Assembly: GCF_002929225.1 (NCBI RefSeq)
Contig: NZ_PISM01000022.1
Coordinates: 620,001-684,000, forward strand
Direction: 5' to 3'
Source of the DNA: Stutzerimonas kunmingensis
Lineage (GTDB): Bacteria; Pseudomonadota; Gammaproteobacteria; Pseudomonadales; Pseudomonadaceae
Length of the DNA stretch: 64,000 bases
The notes below the pieces were generated by a model. It did no database searches. It worked only from the letters and a program-made list of their open reading frames with translations, and was not told where the DNA came from. Numbering within the stretch: position 1 is the first letter of the stretch; every line of letters starts with the position of its first letter. Shown one piece after another: positions 45,813-56,165 of the stretch. Both the position numbers and the translations under genes were made by a program.

Positions 45813-47114
45813 TTGTTCTTCGAACGTCCCGGTGGTGGTGAGCGGGCTATCCTGGTGCACCTGGACGGCCAGGACCCCGCGGCGCGCGAGGACCCTCAGG
45901 AATTCCAGGAGCTGGCGCGCTCGGCAGGCGCCGAGGCGATTGGCTTCGTCAATGTCGCCCGGCATCAGCCGTCCGCCAAGTTCCTCATCGGCAGTGGCAA
46001 GGTCGAGGAGCTGCATGACCTCGTCAAGGATGGCGAGGCCGAGTTGGTGATCTTCAATCACACCCTGACGCCTAGCCAGGAGCGCAACCTCGAGCGAGCG
46101 CTCGAATGTCGCGTGCTGGATCGTACCGGTCTGATTCTGGATATCTTCGCCCAGCGCGCACGCACCCATGAAGGCAAGCTACAGGTCGAACTGGCCCAGC
46201 TTGAGCACATGAGTACGCGCCTGGTTCGCGGCTGGACTCACCTTGAGCGACAGAAGGGCGGTATCGGTCTGCGTGGCCCGGGTGAAACCCAGCTGGAAAC
46301 CGACCGCCGCTTGCTGCGTGTGCGCATCCGGCAAATCAAGCAGCGCCTGGAAAAGGTCCGCGGTCAGCGCGAGCAGGCCCGTCGCGGGCGTCGTCGTGCC
46401 GATATACCCTCCGTGTCGCTGGTTGGTTACACCAACGCCGGCAAGTCCACCTTGTTCAATGCGCTGACCGAGTCGGATGTGTACGCGGCCAATCAGCTGT
46501 TCGCCACGCTCGATCCGACTTTGCGGCGGCTTGAGCTGGATGATGTCGGGCCGGTGGTGCTGGCCGACACCGTGGGTTTCATCCGTCATCTGCCACACAA
46601 GTTGGTGGAGTCCTTCAGGGCTACGCTGGAAGAGTCCAGCAACGCCGATCTTCTCTTGCATGTCATCGATGCGCACGAGCCAGAGCGCGATCAGCAGATC
46701 GAGCAGGTGCTGGCGGTGCTCGGTGAGATCGGCGCCAACGAGTTGCCGATGCTCGAGGTCTATAACAAGGTTGACCTGATGGAGGGCATCGAGCCGCAGA
46801 TTCAGCGCGACGCCGATGGCAAGCCGCAGCGTGTCTGGGTGTCCGCTCGTGATGGATTGGGGCTGGATCTGGTGCGCCAGGCCATTGCCGAGCTGTTGGG
46901 CAACGATCTGTTTGTCGGGACGCTGCGCCTGCCGCAGCGGCTCGGGCGGCTGCGGGCGCAGTTCTTCGAGCTCAGCGCGGTGCAACGGGAAACGCATGAT
47001 GACGAGGGTGGCAGCCTGCTGGAAGTTCGCTTGCCAAGAATCGAATTGAATCGCTTGATCAGTCGCGAAGGGTTGCGGGTGGATGAGTTCATCGAGCAAC
47101 ACACTTTGCAATAA
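45813..47114 (+). CDS. hflX: Ribosome-associated GTPase HflX
   Basis: A 433-residue GTPase. The N-terminal HflX domain has ARHQPSAKFLIGSGKVEELHDLV and VIFNHTLTPSQERNLERAL. Then RTHEGKLQVELAQLEHMSTRLVRGWTHLERQKGGIGLRGPGETQLETDRR is a hallmark. The G domain has VGYTNAGKSTLFNAL, DTVGFIRHLPHKLVESFRATLEES and VYNKVDLM. HflX splits stalled ribosomes under heat stress. The start is a TTG at 45813 (MFFERPGGGE), preceded by GAGGTAGG, 11 bp after hfq. Confidence 0.97.
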   Translation: MFFERPGGGERAILVHLDGQDPAAREDPQEFQELARSAGAEAIGFVNVARHQPSAKFLIGSGKVEELHDLVKDGEAELVIFNHTLTPSQERNLERALECRVLDRTGLILDIFAQRARTHEGKLQVELAQLEHMSTRLVRGWTHLERQKGGIGLRGPGETQLETDRRLLRVRIRQIKQRLEKVRGQREQARRGRRRADIPSVSLVGYTNAGKSTLFNALTESDVYAANQLFATLDPTLRRLELDDVGPVVLADTVGFIRHLPHKLVESFRATLEESSNADLLLHVIDAHEPERDQQIEQVLAVLGEIGANELPMLEVYNKVDLMEGIEPQIQRDADGKPQRVWVSARDGLGLDLVRQAIAELLGNDLFVGTLRLPQRLGRLRAQFFELSAVQRETHDDEGGSLLEVRLPRIELNRLISREGLRVDEFIEQHTLQ

Positions 47115-47166
47115 AGCCTCTAGTGGCAATTTTGCCGGTAGTTCGGGGCTTTCTGTAGCATTGGTG

Positions 47167-47185
47167 GGCGCGCCGTGGGCGCGCC
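47167..47185 (+). terminator. Weak hairpin between hflX and hflK
   Basis: GGCGCGC (47167-47173) pairs with GCGCGCC (47179-47185) around CGTGG, followed by TTTAGCTTTATTT. It may attenuate transcription from hflX into hflK. The T-tract is interrupted, so read-through is likely. Confidence 0.45.
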
Positions 47186-47212
47186 TTTAGCTTTATTTGA
47201 ATGGAGAGCGCT

Positions 47213-48394
47213 ATGGCTTGGAATGAGCCGGGTGGCAACTCGAACAACCAGGATCCCTGGGGCAGTGGTGGCGGTGGCCGTCGCGGTGGTGGCGGTGGCG
47301 ACCAGAAAGGCCCGCCGGATCTCGATGAGGCTTTCCGCAAGCTGCAGGACAGCCTGAACGGCATGTTCGGTGGCAAGAAGCGTGGCGGCGGCAGCAATTT
47401 CGGTGGCAGCGGCAAGCGCGGCGGCTTCGGTCTGGTTTGGATTGCCCTGGTCGTGCTGCTGGCTGTCTGGCTGTTCAATGCGATCTATATCGTCGACGAG
47501 CAGGAGCAGGCCGTCGTGCTGCGCTTCGGCAAGTATCACGAGACGGTCGGGCCGGGCCTGAACATCTACTTCCCGCCGATCGATCGCAAGTTCCAGGAAA
47601 ACGTCACCCGCGAGCGTTCTTACAGCAAGCAGGGGCAGATGCTCACCGAGGATGAGAACATCATCGAGGTGCCGCTCACCGTTCAGTACAAGATCAGCAA
47701 TCTTCAGGCGTTCGTGCTCAATGTCGATCAGCCTGAAGTAAGCCTGCAACATGCGACCGACAGCGCCGTGCGGCATGTGGTGGGTTCGACCGCCATGGAT
47801 CAGGTGCTGACTGAAGGTCGTGAAGTGATGGCTGGCGAGGTCAAGGAGCGCTTGCAGCGTTTCCTCGACAATTACGCCACAGGTATCGTCGTCACCCAGG
47901 TCAACCTGCAGAGCGCAGCTGCGCCGCGTGAGGTGCAGGAAGCGTTCGATGACGTGATTCGCGCGCGTGAAGACGAGCAGCGTGAAAAGAACCAGGCCGA
48001 GTCGTACGCCAATGGCGTGATTCCCGAAGCCCGCGGTCAGGCCCAGCGCATGCTGGAAGAAGCCAGTGGTTACCGCGACGCGGTGATTTCCCGCGCTCAG
48101 GGTGAGGCGGATCGCTTCAGCAAGCTGGTCGCCGAATATCGCAAGGCGCCGGAAGTGACGCGCGAGCGCCTGTATCTGGAAACCATGCAGGAAGTCATGA
48201 GCAATACCAGCAAGGTCATGGTGAGTGGTGACAGCGGGCAGAACCTGCTCTATCTGCCGCTGGACAAGATGATCAACAGTCGTGGTGCGAGCACGCCGGC
48301 TCCGGCCGGAGTTGCGTCGGGCGCGGCTACCCAGGGCACCCGTCTGCCGCCGGGGCTGGATCCGCGTGAAGTTCGTACGAGGGAGAGCCGCTGA
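47213..48394 (+). CDS. hflK: FtsH protease modulator HflK
   Basis: A 393-residue SPFH/prohibitin-like membrane protein. It has a Gly-rich cytoplasmic N-terminus (residues 1 to about 75), a membrane helix (FGLVWIALVVLLAVWLFNAIYIV) and the SPFH domain (EQEQAVVLRFGKYHETVGPGLNIYFPPIDRKF). A coiled region with AREDEQREKNQAESYANGVIPEARGQAQRMLEEASGYRDAVISRAQGEADRF follows. With HflC it forms a large cage around FtsH in the inner membrane and adjusts its protease activity. The start is the ATG at 47213 with GGAGAG upstream. Its stop overlaps the hflC start by one base. Confidence 0.97.
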   Translation: MAWNEPGGNSNNQDPWGSGGGGRRGGGGGDQKGPPDLDEAFRKLQDSLNGMFGGKKRGGGSNFGGSGKRGGFGLVWIALVVLLAVWLFNAIYIVDEQEQAVVLRFGKYHETVGPGLNIYFPPIDRKFQENVTRERSYSKQGQMLTEDENIIEVPLTVQYKISNLQAFVLNVDQPEVSLQHATDSAVRHVVGSTAMDQVLTEGREVMAGEVKERLQRFLDNYATGIVVTQVNLQSAAAPREVQEAFDDVIRAREDEQREKNQAESYANGVIPEARGQAQRMLEEASGYRDAVISRAQGEADRFSKLVAEYRKAPEVTRERLYLETMQEVMSNTSKVMVSGDSGQNLLYLPLDKMINSRGASTPAPAGVASGAATQGTRLPPGLDPREVRTRESR

Positions 48395-49260
48395 TGAGCA
48401 ATAAATCCCTTACCGCCCTGATCGTGGGCGTTGTGGCGGCAATCGTTCTGTGGAACAGCTTCTACATCGTCTCGCAGACCGAGCGTGCAGTCCTGCTGCG
48501 CTTCGGCCGCATCGTCGAGCCTGATGTGAAGCCTGGCCTGCACATGAAGATTCCGTACGTGAACTCGGTGCGCAAATTCGATGCGCGACTGCTGACACTG
48601 GATACTACGACTTCCCGTTTCCTGACCCTGGAAAAAAAAGCGCTGATGGTCGACTCCTACGCCAAGTGGCGTGTGGATGATGCCGAGCGCTTCTACACCG
48701 CGACCTCGGGGATGAAGCAGATTGCCGATGAGCGCCTGGCTCGCCGTCTGGAGGCGGCGTTGCGTGACCAGTTCGGTAAGCGCACGTTGCACGAGTCCGT
48801 GTCCGGTCAGCGTGATGAGCTGATGGCTCAGGTCACAACCAGTCTGAACCGCGCCGCTCAACAGGAGCTGGGCATCGAAGTGGTCGATGTGCGCGTCAAG
48901 GGCATTGATCTGCCGCGGGAAGTCAATCGCAGCGTGTTCGAGCGGATGAGCTCTGAGCGTGAGCGTGAGGCTCGTGAGCATCGCGCCAAAGGTAAAGAGC
49001 TAGCCGAAGGTATCCGTGCCGACGCCGATCGTCAGCGCCGTGTCCTGCTGGCCGAGGCGTTCCGCGAGGCTGAGGAGCTGCGCGGTGATGGCGATGCTCA
49101 GGCTGCTGCCATCTATGCCGCGGCGTATGGTCAGGATCAGGAGTTCTATGCCTTCCATCGCAGTCTGCAGGCTTATCGCGAGAGCTTCTCCAGCAAGGAA
49201 GACGTGTTGGTGCTCGATCCGAAGAGCGATTTCTTCCGTTATCTGGAAAAGAGCAACTAG
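48394..49260 (+). CDS. hflC: FtsH protease modulator HflC
   Basis: A 288-residue SPFH protein paired with HflK. It has an N-terminal membrane helix (ALIVGVVAAIVLWNSFYIVSQTERAVLLRFGRI) and the SPFH domain (EPDVKPGLHMKIPYVNSVRKFDARLLTLDTTT, RVKGIDLPREVNRSVFERMSSEREREAREHRAKGKELAEGI). The C-terminal helical part ends FSSKEDVLVLDPKSDFFRYLEKSN, typical of HflC. TGATG couples it to hflK. It closes the superoperon; a terminator lies 80 bp after its stop. Confidence 0.97.
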   Translation: MSNKSLTALIVGVVAAIVLWNSFYIVSQTERAVLLRFGRIVEPDVKPGLHMKIPYVNSVRKFDARLLTLDTTTSRFLTLEKKALMVDSYAKWRVDDAERFYTATSGMKQIADERLARRLEAALRDQFGKRTLHESVSGQRDELMAQVTTSLNRAAQQELGIEVVDVRVKGIDLPREVNRSVFERMSSEREREAREHRAKGKELAEGIRADADRQRRVLLAEAFREAEELRGDGDAQAAAIYAAAYGQDQEFYAFHRSLQAYRESFSSKEDVLVLDPKSDFFRYLEKSN

Positions 49261-49340
49261 TTGATGGCGAGATGAAGGTTCCCCGGCGGCACGGGCGTGC
49301 CGTCGGGTGACCGTTAGAGAAAAGATTGCTATGATCCGCC

Positions 49341-49364
49341 AGCCGGGAAAATCCCGGCTTTTTT
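49341..49364 (+). terminator. Rho-independent terminator after hflC
   Basis: AGCCGGGA pairs with TCCCGGCT around AAA, followed by a run of T. It closes the nnr-hflC unit. The 280 bp from the hflC stop to hisZ hold this and no gene that I can recognise; in particular I found no DUF2065-type small gene, which many relatives carry at this point. Confidence 0.85.
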
Positions 49365-49540
49365 GCGTCTGTGCCCTTGAGGTCGCAGGCTATCCCAGGC
49401 ATGCAGCGGTCATGCCGATCCCTTCACAGGGCATGGCTCGGATGCCATGGTTCGAATACAACTGCACGCGACCGAAGGCCGGCTAAGGCTGCTGCCGCGG
49501 TTTTCGTCTGGGCTTACCGGAACGAGAGGTGATTTCGCGA

Positions 49541-50728
49541 ATGGCAACGGTAGACCGCTGGCTTTTGCCAGATGGCATCGAAGAGGTGCTGCCGCCGGAG
49601 GCGGCGCGTATCGAAACGGCGCGTCGGCGCGTGCTGGACCTGTTCCAGTGCTGGGGCTACGAGCTGGTCATCACCCCGCACGTGGAGTTTCTCGAGTCGT
49701 TGCTCACCGGTTCCGGGCAGGATCTGGATCTGCGTACGTTCAAGGTCATCGACCCGCTTTCCGGTCGCCAGATGGGGCTGCGGGCTGATATCACGCCACA
49801 AGTGGCCCGGGTCGACGCGCATACCCTGCGTCGCGAAGGTCCCAGTCGCCTGTGCTATGCCGGTAGTGTGTTGCATGCCAAGCCGCAGGCGCTTTCCACC
49901 TCGCGCAGCCCTATCCAGTTGGGGGCTGAGCTGTATGGTGATGCGTCTGCTGCCAGTGATATCGAGGTCATCAGTCTGATGCTGGAAATGCTTGAGCTTG
50001 CAGAGGTGCCGGATGTGCATATGGATCTCGGGCATGTGGGCATCTATCGCGGTCTGGCCAAGGCTGCCGGGCTGAGCGGCGAAGCCGAGCAGCGGTTGTT
50101 CGATGCGCTGCAGCGCAAGGCGATGGACGAGATTGCCGAGCAGACTGCTGCGCTCGATCCTGCCTTGACCGGCATGCTGCGCGCGCTGGCGCGGCTGTGC
50201 GGCGGACGGGAAGTGCTCGATCAGGCGCGTATGGCGCTGGCGGCTGCGCCCGCCGAGGTGCGGGCCGCGCTGGAAACGCTGACGGCCATTGCCGATCAGT
50301 TGGCGGCGCGTTATCCGGATGTGCCGCTGTATTTCGATTTGGGCGAGTTGCGTGGCTATCACTACCATACTGGAGTGGTGTTCGCGGTGTTCGTACCCGG
50401 CGTCGGTCAGTCGATCGCGCAGGGTGGTCGTTATGACGACATTGGTGCCGACTTCGGTCGCGCACGCCCGGCGACGGGTTTCTCCACCGACCTGAAGACG
50501 CTGGTCAGTCTGGGCGGTGCTGATCTTTCCGCGCCTGTGTCGGGCGTTTGGGCGCCGCAAGACGGTGAACCGGGTCTGTGGGATGCGGTCCGTCAGCTGC
50601 GGCGTCAGGGTGAGCGCGTGGTGCAAGCCCTTGATGGGCAGTCGCGAGCCGATGCTGCGCAGCTCGGCTGCGACCGGCAATTGCAATTGAAGGATGGTGT
50701 CTGGACGGTGGCTTCGCTGGCGTCCTGA
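49541..50728 (+). CDS. hisZ: ATP phosphoribosyltransferase regulatory subunit HisZ
   Basis: A 395-residue paralog of histidyl-tRNA synthetase without tRNA-binding domains. It has [113 protein letters not shown] and [32 protein letters not shown]. It joins the short HisG to make the first enzyme of histidine synthesis; hisG is not in this window. The ATG at 49541 follows GAGAGGTGAT. It lies upstream of purA, as in P. aeruginosa. Confidence 0.96.
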   Translation: MATVDRWLLPDGIEEVLPPEAARIETARRRVLDLFQCWGYELVITPHVEFLESLLTGSGQDLDLRTFKVIDPLSGRQMGLRADITPQVARVDAHTLRREGPSRLCYAGSVLHAKPQALSTSRSPIQLGAELYGDASAASDIEVISLMLEMLELAEVPDVHMDLGHVGIYRGLAKAAGLSGEAEQRLFDALQRKAMDEIAEQTAALDPALTGMLRALARLCGGREVLDQARMALAAAPAEVRAALETLTAIADQLAARYPDVPLYFDLGELRGYHYHTGVVFAVFVPGVGQSIAQGGRYDDIGADFGRARPATGFSTDLKTLVSLGGADLSAPVSGVWAPQDGEPGLWDAVRQLRRQGERVVQALDGQSRADAAQLGCDRQLQLKDGVWTVASLAS

Positions 50729-52111
<1,383 letters not shown>

Positions 52112-52130
52112 TCTAGGCTGCAGGTACAAA

Positions 52131-52157
52131 AAGACCGCCTTCGGGCGGTCTTCTTTT
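52131..52157 (+). terminator. Rho-independent terminator after purA
   Basis: AAGACCGCC pairs with GGCGGTCTT around the stable tetraloop TTCG, followed by CTTTT. Confidence 0.88.
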
Positions 52158-52212
52158 GTCTGGCGTTGCCGGCTATCGGAAGGGGCAGTTCAATCAGTTG
52201 CTCGCCGAAACG

Positions 52213-52240
52213 AAAAAACCGAGCCAGGGCTCGGTTTTTT
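52213..52240 (-). terminator. Terminator of the tRNA-Leu pair
   Basis: AAAAAACCGAGCC pairs with GGCTCGGTTTTTT around AG. It is symmetric, so it could work both ways. On the minus strand it lies about 10 bp after the second tRNA. Confidence 0.82.
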
Positions 52241-52249
52241 CTTGAAGAG

Positions 52250-52336
52250 TGGTGCCCAGGAGAAGACTCGAACTTCCACGGTGTTGCCACCGCTAGGACC
52301 TGAACCTAGTGCGTCTACCAATTCCGCCACCTGGGC
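52250..52336 (-). tRNA. tRNA-Leu (anticodon CAG), copy 1
   Basis: The 87-nt gene includes an encoded CCA end. The acceptor arms GCCCAGG and CCTGGGC pair. The anticodon arm is CTAGG-TTCAGGT-CCTAG, giving CAG, which reads CUG codons. It has the long variable arm (GCGGTGGCAACACCGT) expected of class II tRNA-Leu, and the T-loop GTTCGAGTC. It is identical to the copy at 52451-52537. Confidence 0.97.
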
Positions 52337-52450
52337 ACATTGCGATGATCGCTCACCGACTTTTGCCATTTCACCGATCAGATCGGTCGAAGTCGGCTTC
52401 TTCGTCTTGCATGAGACTCGCCATGTCGCAGCGGGTTTCATTTGAATAAG

Positions 52451-52537
52451 TGGTGCCCAGGAGAAGACTCGAACTTCCACGGTGTTGCCACCGCTAGGAC
52501 CTGAACCTAGTGCGTCTACCAATTCCGCCACCTGGGC
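52451..52537 (-). tRNA. tRNA-Leu (anticodon CAG), copy 2
   Basis: Base-for-base the same 87-nt gene as the one at 52250-52336, including CCA, anticodon CAG and the long variable arm. It is promoter-proximal, with 114 bp separating the two. CUG is the main Leu codon in high-GC pseudomonads, so gene dosage is a natural reason for two copies. Confidence 0.97.
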
Positions 52538-52600
52538 ACTAGAAACGATGATACTAAGCCGTTTCCGTGTTACAACGTCTGCCAGACATTGTGGGCGCGA

Positions 52601-52629
52601 ACTATACGGCTGAGGTTTGGCCTTGTAAA
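52601..52629 (-). promoter_or_regulatory. Sigma-70 promoter for the tRNA-Leu pair
   Basis: On the minus strand TTTACA (52624-52629), a 17-bp spacer, then TATAGT (52601-52606). This is close to consensus and ends 63 bp before the first tRNA. Confidence 0.7.
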
Positions 52630-52741
52630 CCCCTGATGGCGAAAAATAATTCGCGTGAAAGCTGCCGTCCGGGAGCGATTCGCGCTTCAATAGAAGAAGG
52701 GCGTTCTGGCCCTATAAATGAATGAAAGGTGACATCTCTTA

Positions 52742-55246
52742 ATGGCCGATTGGCAATCCCTCGATCCCGAGGCCGCTCGTGAAGCGGAAAAGTACGACAA
52801 CCCCATTCCCAGTCGCGAGCTGATTCTCCAGCATCTCGGTGAGCGCGGCTCCCCGGCGGCCCGCGAAGAGCTGGTTGAAGAGTTCGGACTGGTGTCCGAA
52901 GAAGATATCGAAGCGCTGCGTCGCCGCCTGCGAGCGATGGAGCGTGATGGTCAGCTAATCTACACCCGGCGCGGCACCTATGCCCCGGTGGACAAGCTGG
53001 ACCTGGTCTGCGGTCGCGTCAGTGGGCACCGCGACGGCTTCGGCTTTCTCATCCCGGATGACGGCAGCGATGACCTGTTTCTCAGCCCCGCGCAGATGCG
53101 CCTGGTGTTCGACGGCGACCGCTGTCTGGCGCGCGTTGCCGGGCTTGATCGGCGTGGGCGTCGTGAGGGCGCGATCGTTGAAGTGATCAGTCGGGCTCAC
53201 GAAAGCATCGTTGGTCGCTACCACATTGAGAGCGACGTCGGTTTTGTCATTCCTGACAACCCGAAAATCCAGCAGGAAGTGCTGGTGACGCCGGGCCGCG
53301 CGCTCGACGCCAAACCGGGGCAGTTTGTCGAGGTCAAGATCACTCACTGGCCGACCCAGCGCTTCCAGCCGCAGGGCGACATCGTTGAGGTGATCGGCAA
53401 CTACATGGCGCCGGGCATGGAAATCGACGTGGCGCTACGCAGCTTCGATATCCCGCATGTCTGGCCGGAAGCGGTGCTGAAGGAAGCGTCCCGGCTGAAG
53501 CTCGAGGTCGAGGAAAAGGACAAGCACAAGCGCGTCGATCTGCGCCATCTACCGTTCGTGACCATCGATGGTGAAGACGCGCGCGACTTCGACGATGCGG
53601 TCTATTGCGAGAAGCCTGGCGGCTGGAAGCTCCTGACAGGAGGTTTCCGCCTGTATGTCGCCATTGCCGACGTGTCGCACTACGTCAAGGTCGACTCGGC
53701 GCTCGACAAGGAGGCCGTGGTTCGCGGCAACTCGGTGTACTTCCCTGAGCGGGTGGTGCCCATGCTGCCCGAGCAGCTTTCCAACGGGCTCTGTTCGCTG
53801 AATCCGCAGGTCGATCGCCTGGCCATGGTCTGCGAGATCACGCTGAGCAAGTCGGGAAAGATGACCGACTACCAGTTCTACGAGGCGGTGATTCATTCCC
53901 ATGCGCGACTGACCTACAACAAGGTCAGCGCGATGCTGGAGCAGCCCAAGTCAGCCGAAGGCAAGCGGCTGAGCGGGGAGTACGCCGAAGTGTTGCCGCA
54001 TCTCAAGCAGCTCTATTCGCTCTACAAGGTGCTGCTCAAGGCGCGTCATACTCGCGGCGCGATCGATTTCGAGACCCAGGAAACGCGTATCGTCTTCGGT
54101 GCCGATCGCAAGATCGCCGAGATCAAGCCGACCGAGCGCAACGATGCGCACAAGCTGATCGAGGAGTGCATGCTCTGCGCCAACGTCGCCACGGCGGCAT
54201 TCCTGCAGAAGCATGAGATCCCAGCGCTTTATCGTGTCCACGATGCGCCGCCGCTGGAGCGCCAGGAAAAGCTGCGCGCCTTTCTCGGTGAACTGGGTCT
54301 CTCGTTGCACAAGGGCAAGGAAGGTCCGACGCCGAAGGATTACCAGGCGCTGCTGGAGCAGATTCAGGGGCGCCCGGATTTCCATGTGATCCAGACGGTC
54401 ATGCTGCGCTCGCTGAGTCAGGCCGTATACAGCGCCGAGAACAATGGTCACTTTGGCCTGAACTACGAGGCTTACGCCCACTTCACTTCGCCAATCAGGC
54501 GTTATCCCGATCTGCTGGTGCATCGCGCCATTCGCAGTGTCATCCGCTCCCGTCGAGACACGCCTCATGTGCGCCGCGAAGGCGCTACCAGCATGCCCAA
54601 GGCGCGAATCTATCCGTACGACGAAGCCGCGCTGGAGCAGCTGGGCGAGCAATGCTCGATGACCGAGCGACGCGCCGACGAAGCTACCCGCGACGTCACT
54701 AACTGGCTTAAGTGCGAGTTCATGAAGGATCGTGTCGGCGAGGCCTTCCCTGGTGTGATTACTGCGGTGACTGGCTTCGGCCTGTTCGTCGAGCTGACAG
54801 ACATCTACGTAGAAGGGCTGGTGCATGTCACTGCCATGCCGGGCGACTACTACCACTTCGATCCGTTGCACCACCGGTTGTCCGGTGAGCGCAGTGGGCG
54901 CAGTTTCCGTCTCGGCGACAGCGTCGAGGTGCGCGTCATGCGCGTCGATCTGGATGAGCGCAAGATCGATTTCGAGCTGATCGGTGGTGGTACCAAGTCT
55001 GCTCCGGGGCAGCGTGACGGTGCGAGCCGTGGACGCGAGCCGGGCAATGCCGATGTGCGCAAGAGTCGAGAGCTGAAGAAGGCATTGCTCGCCGAGGCGA
55101 AGGGCGGCAGGAAGGGCAAGAGCGAGAAGGCGGCGGGCGGGAGCAAGTCGCGATCAGGCTCGGCCAAGCCGAAATCTGCAGCCAAGTCAGGTGACAAACC
55201 CACCGGCTCGAGTGGCGGTGCCAGAAAGCGCAAGGCCAAGTCATGA
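52742..55246 (+). CDS. rnr: Ribonuclease R
   Basis: An 834-residue 3'-5' exoribonuclease that degrades structured RNA. It has an N-terminal winged-helix part (EADKYDN-like start, REELVEEFGLVSEEDIEALRRRLRAME) and cold-shock domains (VCGRVSGHRDGFGFLIPDDGSDDLFLS). The RNB catalytic domain has DLRHLPFVTIDGEDARDFDDAVYC with the metal-binding Asp cluster, and HFGLNYEAYAHFTSPIRRYPDLLVHRAI. The S1 domain (FPGVITAVTGFGLFVELTDIYVEGLVHV) and a Lys-rich tail follow. AAAGGTGA precedes the ATG at 52742. It overlaps rlmB by ATGA. Confidence 0.98.
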   Translation: MADWQSLDPEAAREAEKYDNPIPSRELILQHLGERGSPAAREELVEEFGLVSEEDIEALRRRLRAMERDGQLIYTRRGTYAPVDKLDLVCGRVSGHRDGFGFLIPDDGSDDLFLSPAQMRLVFDGDRCLARVAGLDRRGRREGAIVEVISRAHESIVGRYHIESDVGFVIPDNPKIQQEVLVTPGRALDAKPGQFVEVKITHWPTQRFQPQGDIVEVIGNYMAPGMEIDVALRSFDIPHVWPEAVLKEASRLKLEVEEKDKHKRVDLRHLPFVTIDGEDARDFDDAVYCEKPGGWKLLTGGFRLYVAIADVSHYVKVDSALDKEAVVRGNSVYFPERVVPMLPEQLSNGLCSLNPQVDRLAMVCEITLSKSGKMTDYQFYEAVIHSHARLTYNKVSAMLEQPKSAEGKRLSGEYAEVLPHLKQLYSLYKVLLKARHTRGAIDFETQETRIVFGADRKIAEIKPTERNDAHKLIEECMLCANVATAAFLQKHEIPALYRVHDAPPLERQEKLRAFLGELGLSLHKGKEGPTPKDYQALLEQIQGRPDFHVIQTVMLRSLSQAVYSAENNGHFGLNYEAYAHFTSPIRRYPDLLVHRAIRSVIRSRRDTPHVRREGATSMPKARIYPYDEAALEQLGEQCSMTERRADEATRDVTNWLKCEFMKDRVGEAFPGVITAVTGFGLFVELTDIYVEGLVHVTAMPGDYYHFDPLHHRLSGERSGRSFRLGDSVEVRVMRVDLDERKIDFELIGGGTKSAPGQRDGASRGREPGNADVRKSRELKKALLAEAKGGRKGKSEKAAGGSKSRSGSAKPKSAAKSGDKPTGSSGGARKRKAKS

Positions 55247-55998
55247 GTCAGCTGGAAAAGATCTACGGCCTGCACGCTGTCGAGGCATTGCTGCGCCATC
55301 ATCCCAAGCGCGTCAAGCAGGTATGGCTGGCAGAGGGGCGCGGCGATCCGCGCGCCCAGATGGTGATTGAGCTGGCTGCTCAGGCACGTGTGAGTGTCGG
55401 GCAGTGTGAGCGGCGGGAGATGGATGCCTGGGTCGAAGGCGTGCATCAGGGTGTGGTCGCCGAGGTGAGTCCCAGTCAGGTATGGGGTGAGGCCATGCTC
55501 GAGGAATTGCTTGATCGCGCCGATGGCCCGCCGCTGCTGTTGGTGCTGGATGGTGTGACGGATCCGCACAACCTCGGTGCCTGTCTGCGCACCGCGGACG
55601 CGGCCGGTGCGCTCGCCGTGATCGTGCCGAAAGACAAATCGGCCACTCTCAATGCCACCGTGCGCAAGGTTGCCTGCGGTGCGGCGGAAGTGATTCCGCT
55701 GGTCGCCGTGACCAACCTTGCGCGTACGCTGGAGAAGCTGCAGCAGCGTGGATTATGGGTCGTGGGGACGGCGGGCGAAGCTGAGCAATCACTCTACGAT
55801 CAGGATCTCACCGGGCCCATCGTGCTTATCATGGGCGCCGAGGGTCGCGGTATGCGGCGCCTGACGCGTGAACACTGTGATTATCTGGTGCGCCTGCCCA
55901 TGGCCGGCAGCGTCAGCAGTCTGAATGTTTCTGTGGCGACCGGCGTATGCCTGTTCGAGGCGCTGCGTCAGCGCAAGAGCGCCAAGGTCGCTGGCTGA
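55243..55998 (+). CDS. rlmB: 23S rRNA 2'-O-methyltransferase (G2251) RlmB
   Basis: A 251-residue SPOUT enzyme. The N-terminal substrate-binding domain is KIYGLHAVEALLRHHPKRVKQVWLAEGRGD. The knotted catalytic domain has LLVLDGVTDPHNLGACLRTADAAGALAVIVPKDKSA, VIPLVAVTNLARTLEKLQQRGLWVVGTAGEA, VLIMGAEGRGMRRLTREHCDYLVRLPMAGSVSSLNVSVATGVCLFEALRQR. It methylates the ribose of G2251 in 23S rRNA. It is coupled to rnr by ATGA, a common pair. Confidence 0.98.
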   Translation: MSQLEKIYGLHAVEALLRHHPKRVKQVWLAEGRGDPRAQMVIELAAQARVSVGQCERREMDAWVEGVHQGVVAEVSPSQVWGEAMLEELLDRADGPPLLLVLDGVTDPHNLGACLRTADAAGALAVIVPKDKSATLNATVRKVACGAAEVIPLVAVTNLARTLEKLQQRGLWVVGTAGEAEQSLYDQDLTGPIVLIMGAEGRGMRRLTREHCDYLVRLPMAGSVSSLNVSVATGVCLFEALRQRKSAKVAG

Positions 55999-56020
55999 AC
56001 GCCTGACCTGCTGATCTGAA

Positions 56021-56049
56021 ACCGATTGACCTTTTTGTGGTCAATCGGT
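56021..56049. other. Perfect inverted repeat between rlmB and the kinase gene
   Basis: ACCGATTGACC (56021-56031) pairs with GGTCAATCGGT (56039-56049) around TTTTTGT. The stem has 11 perfect pairs, but no T-run follows, so it could be a regulator site or a weak terminator for rnr-rlmB. Confidence 0.55.
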
Positions 56050-56165
56050 GTCCAGGCCCGTCCGCGGAGAGCGGCTTCTCGTCATATTTTGCTTGAGGGC
56101 TCCGGGTGCTGCCGGAGCCTTGCTGGGTTAGTTACGCGGCGTCAGGCTCGTACCATGGAGGTTGT

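Noticed and set aside
52190-52690. 166-codon frame on the minus strand with an internal repeat
   Set aside because: The repeat is simply the two identical tRNA-Leu genes read as codons; it is not a protein with duplicated domains.
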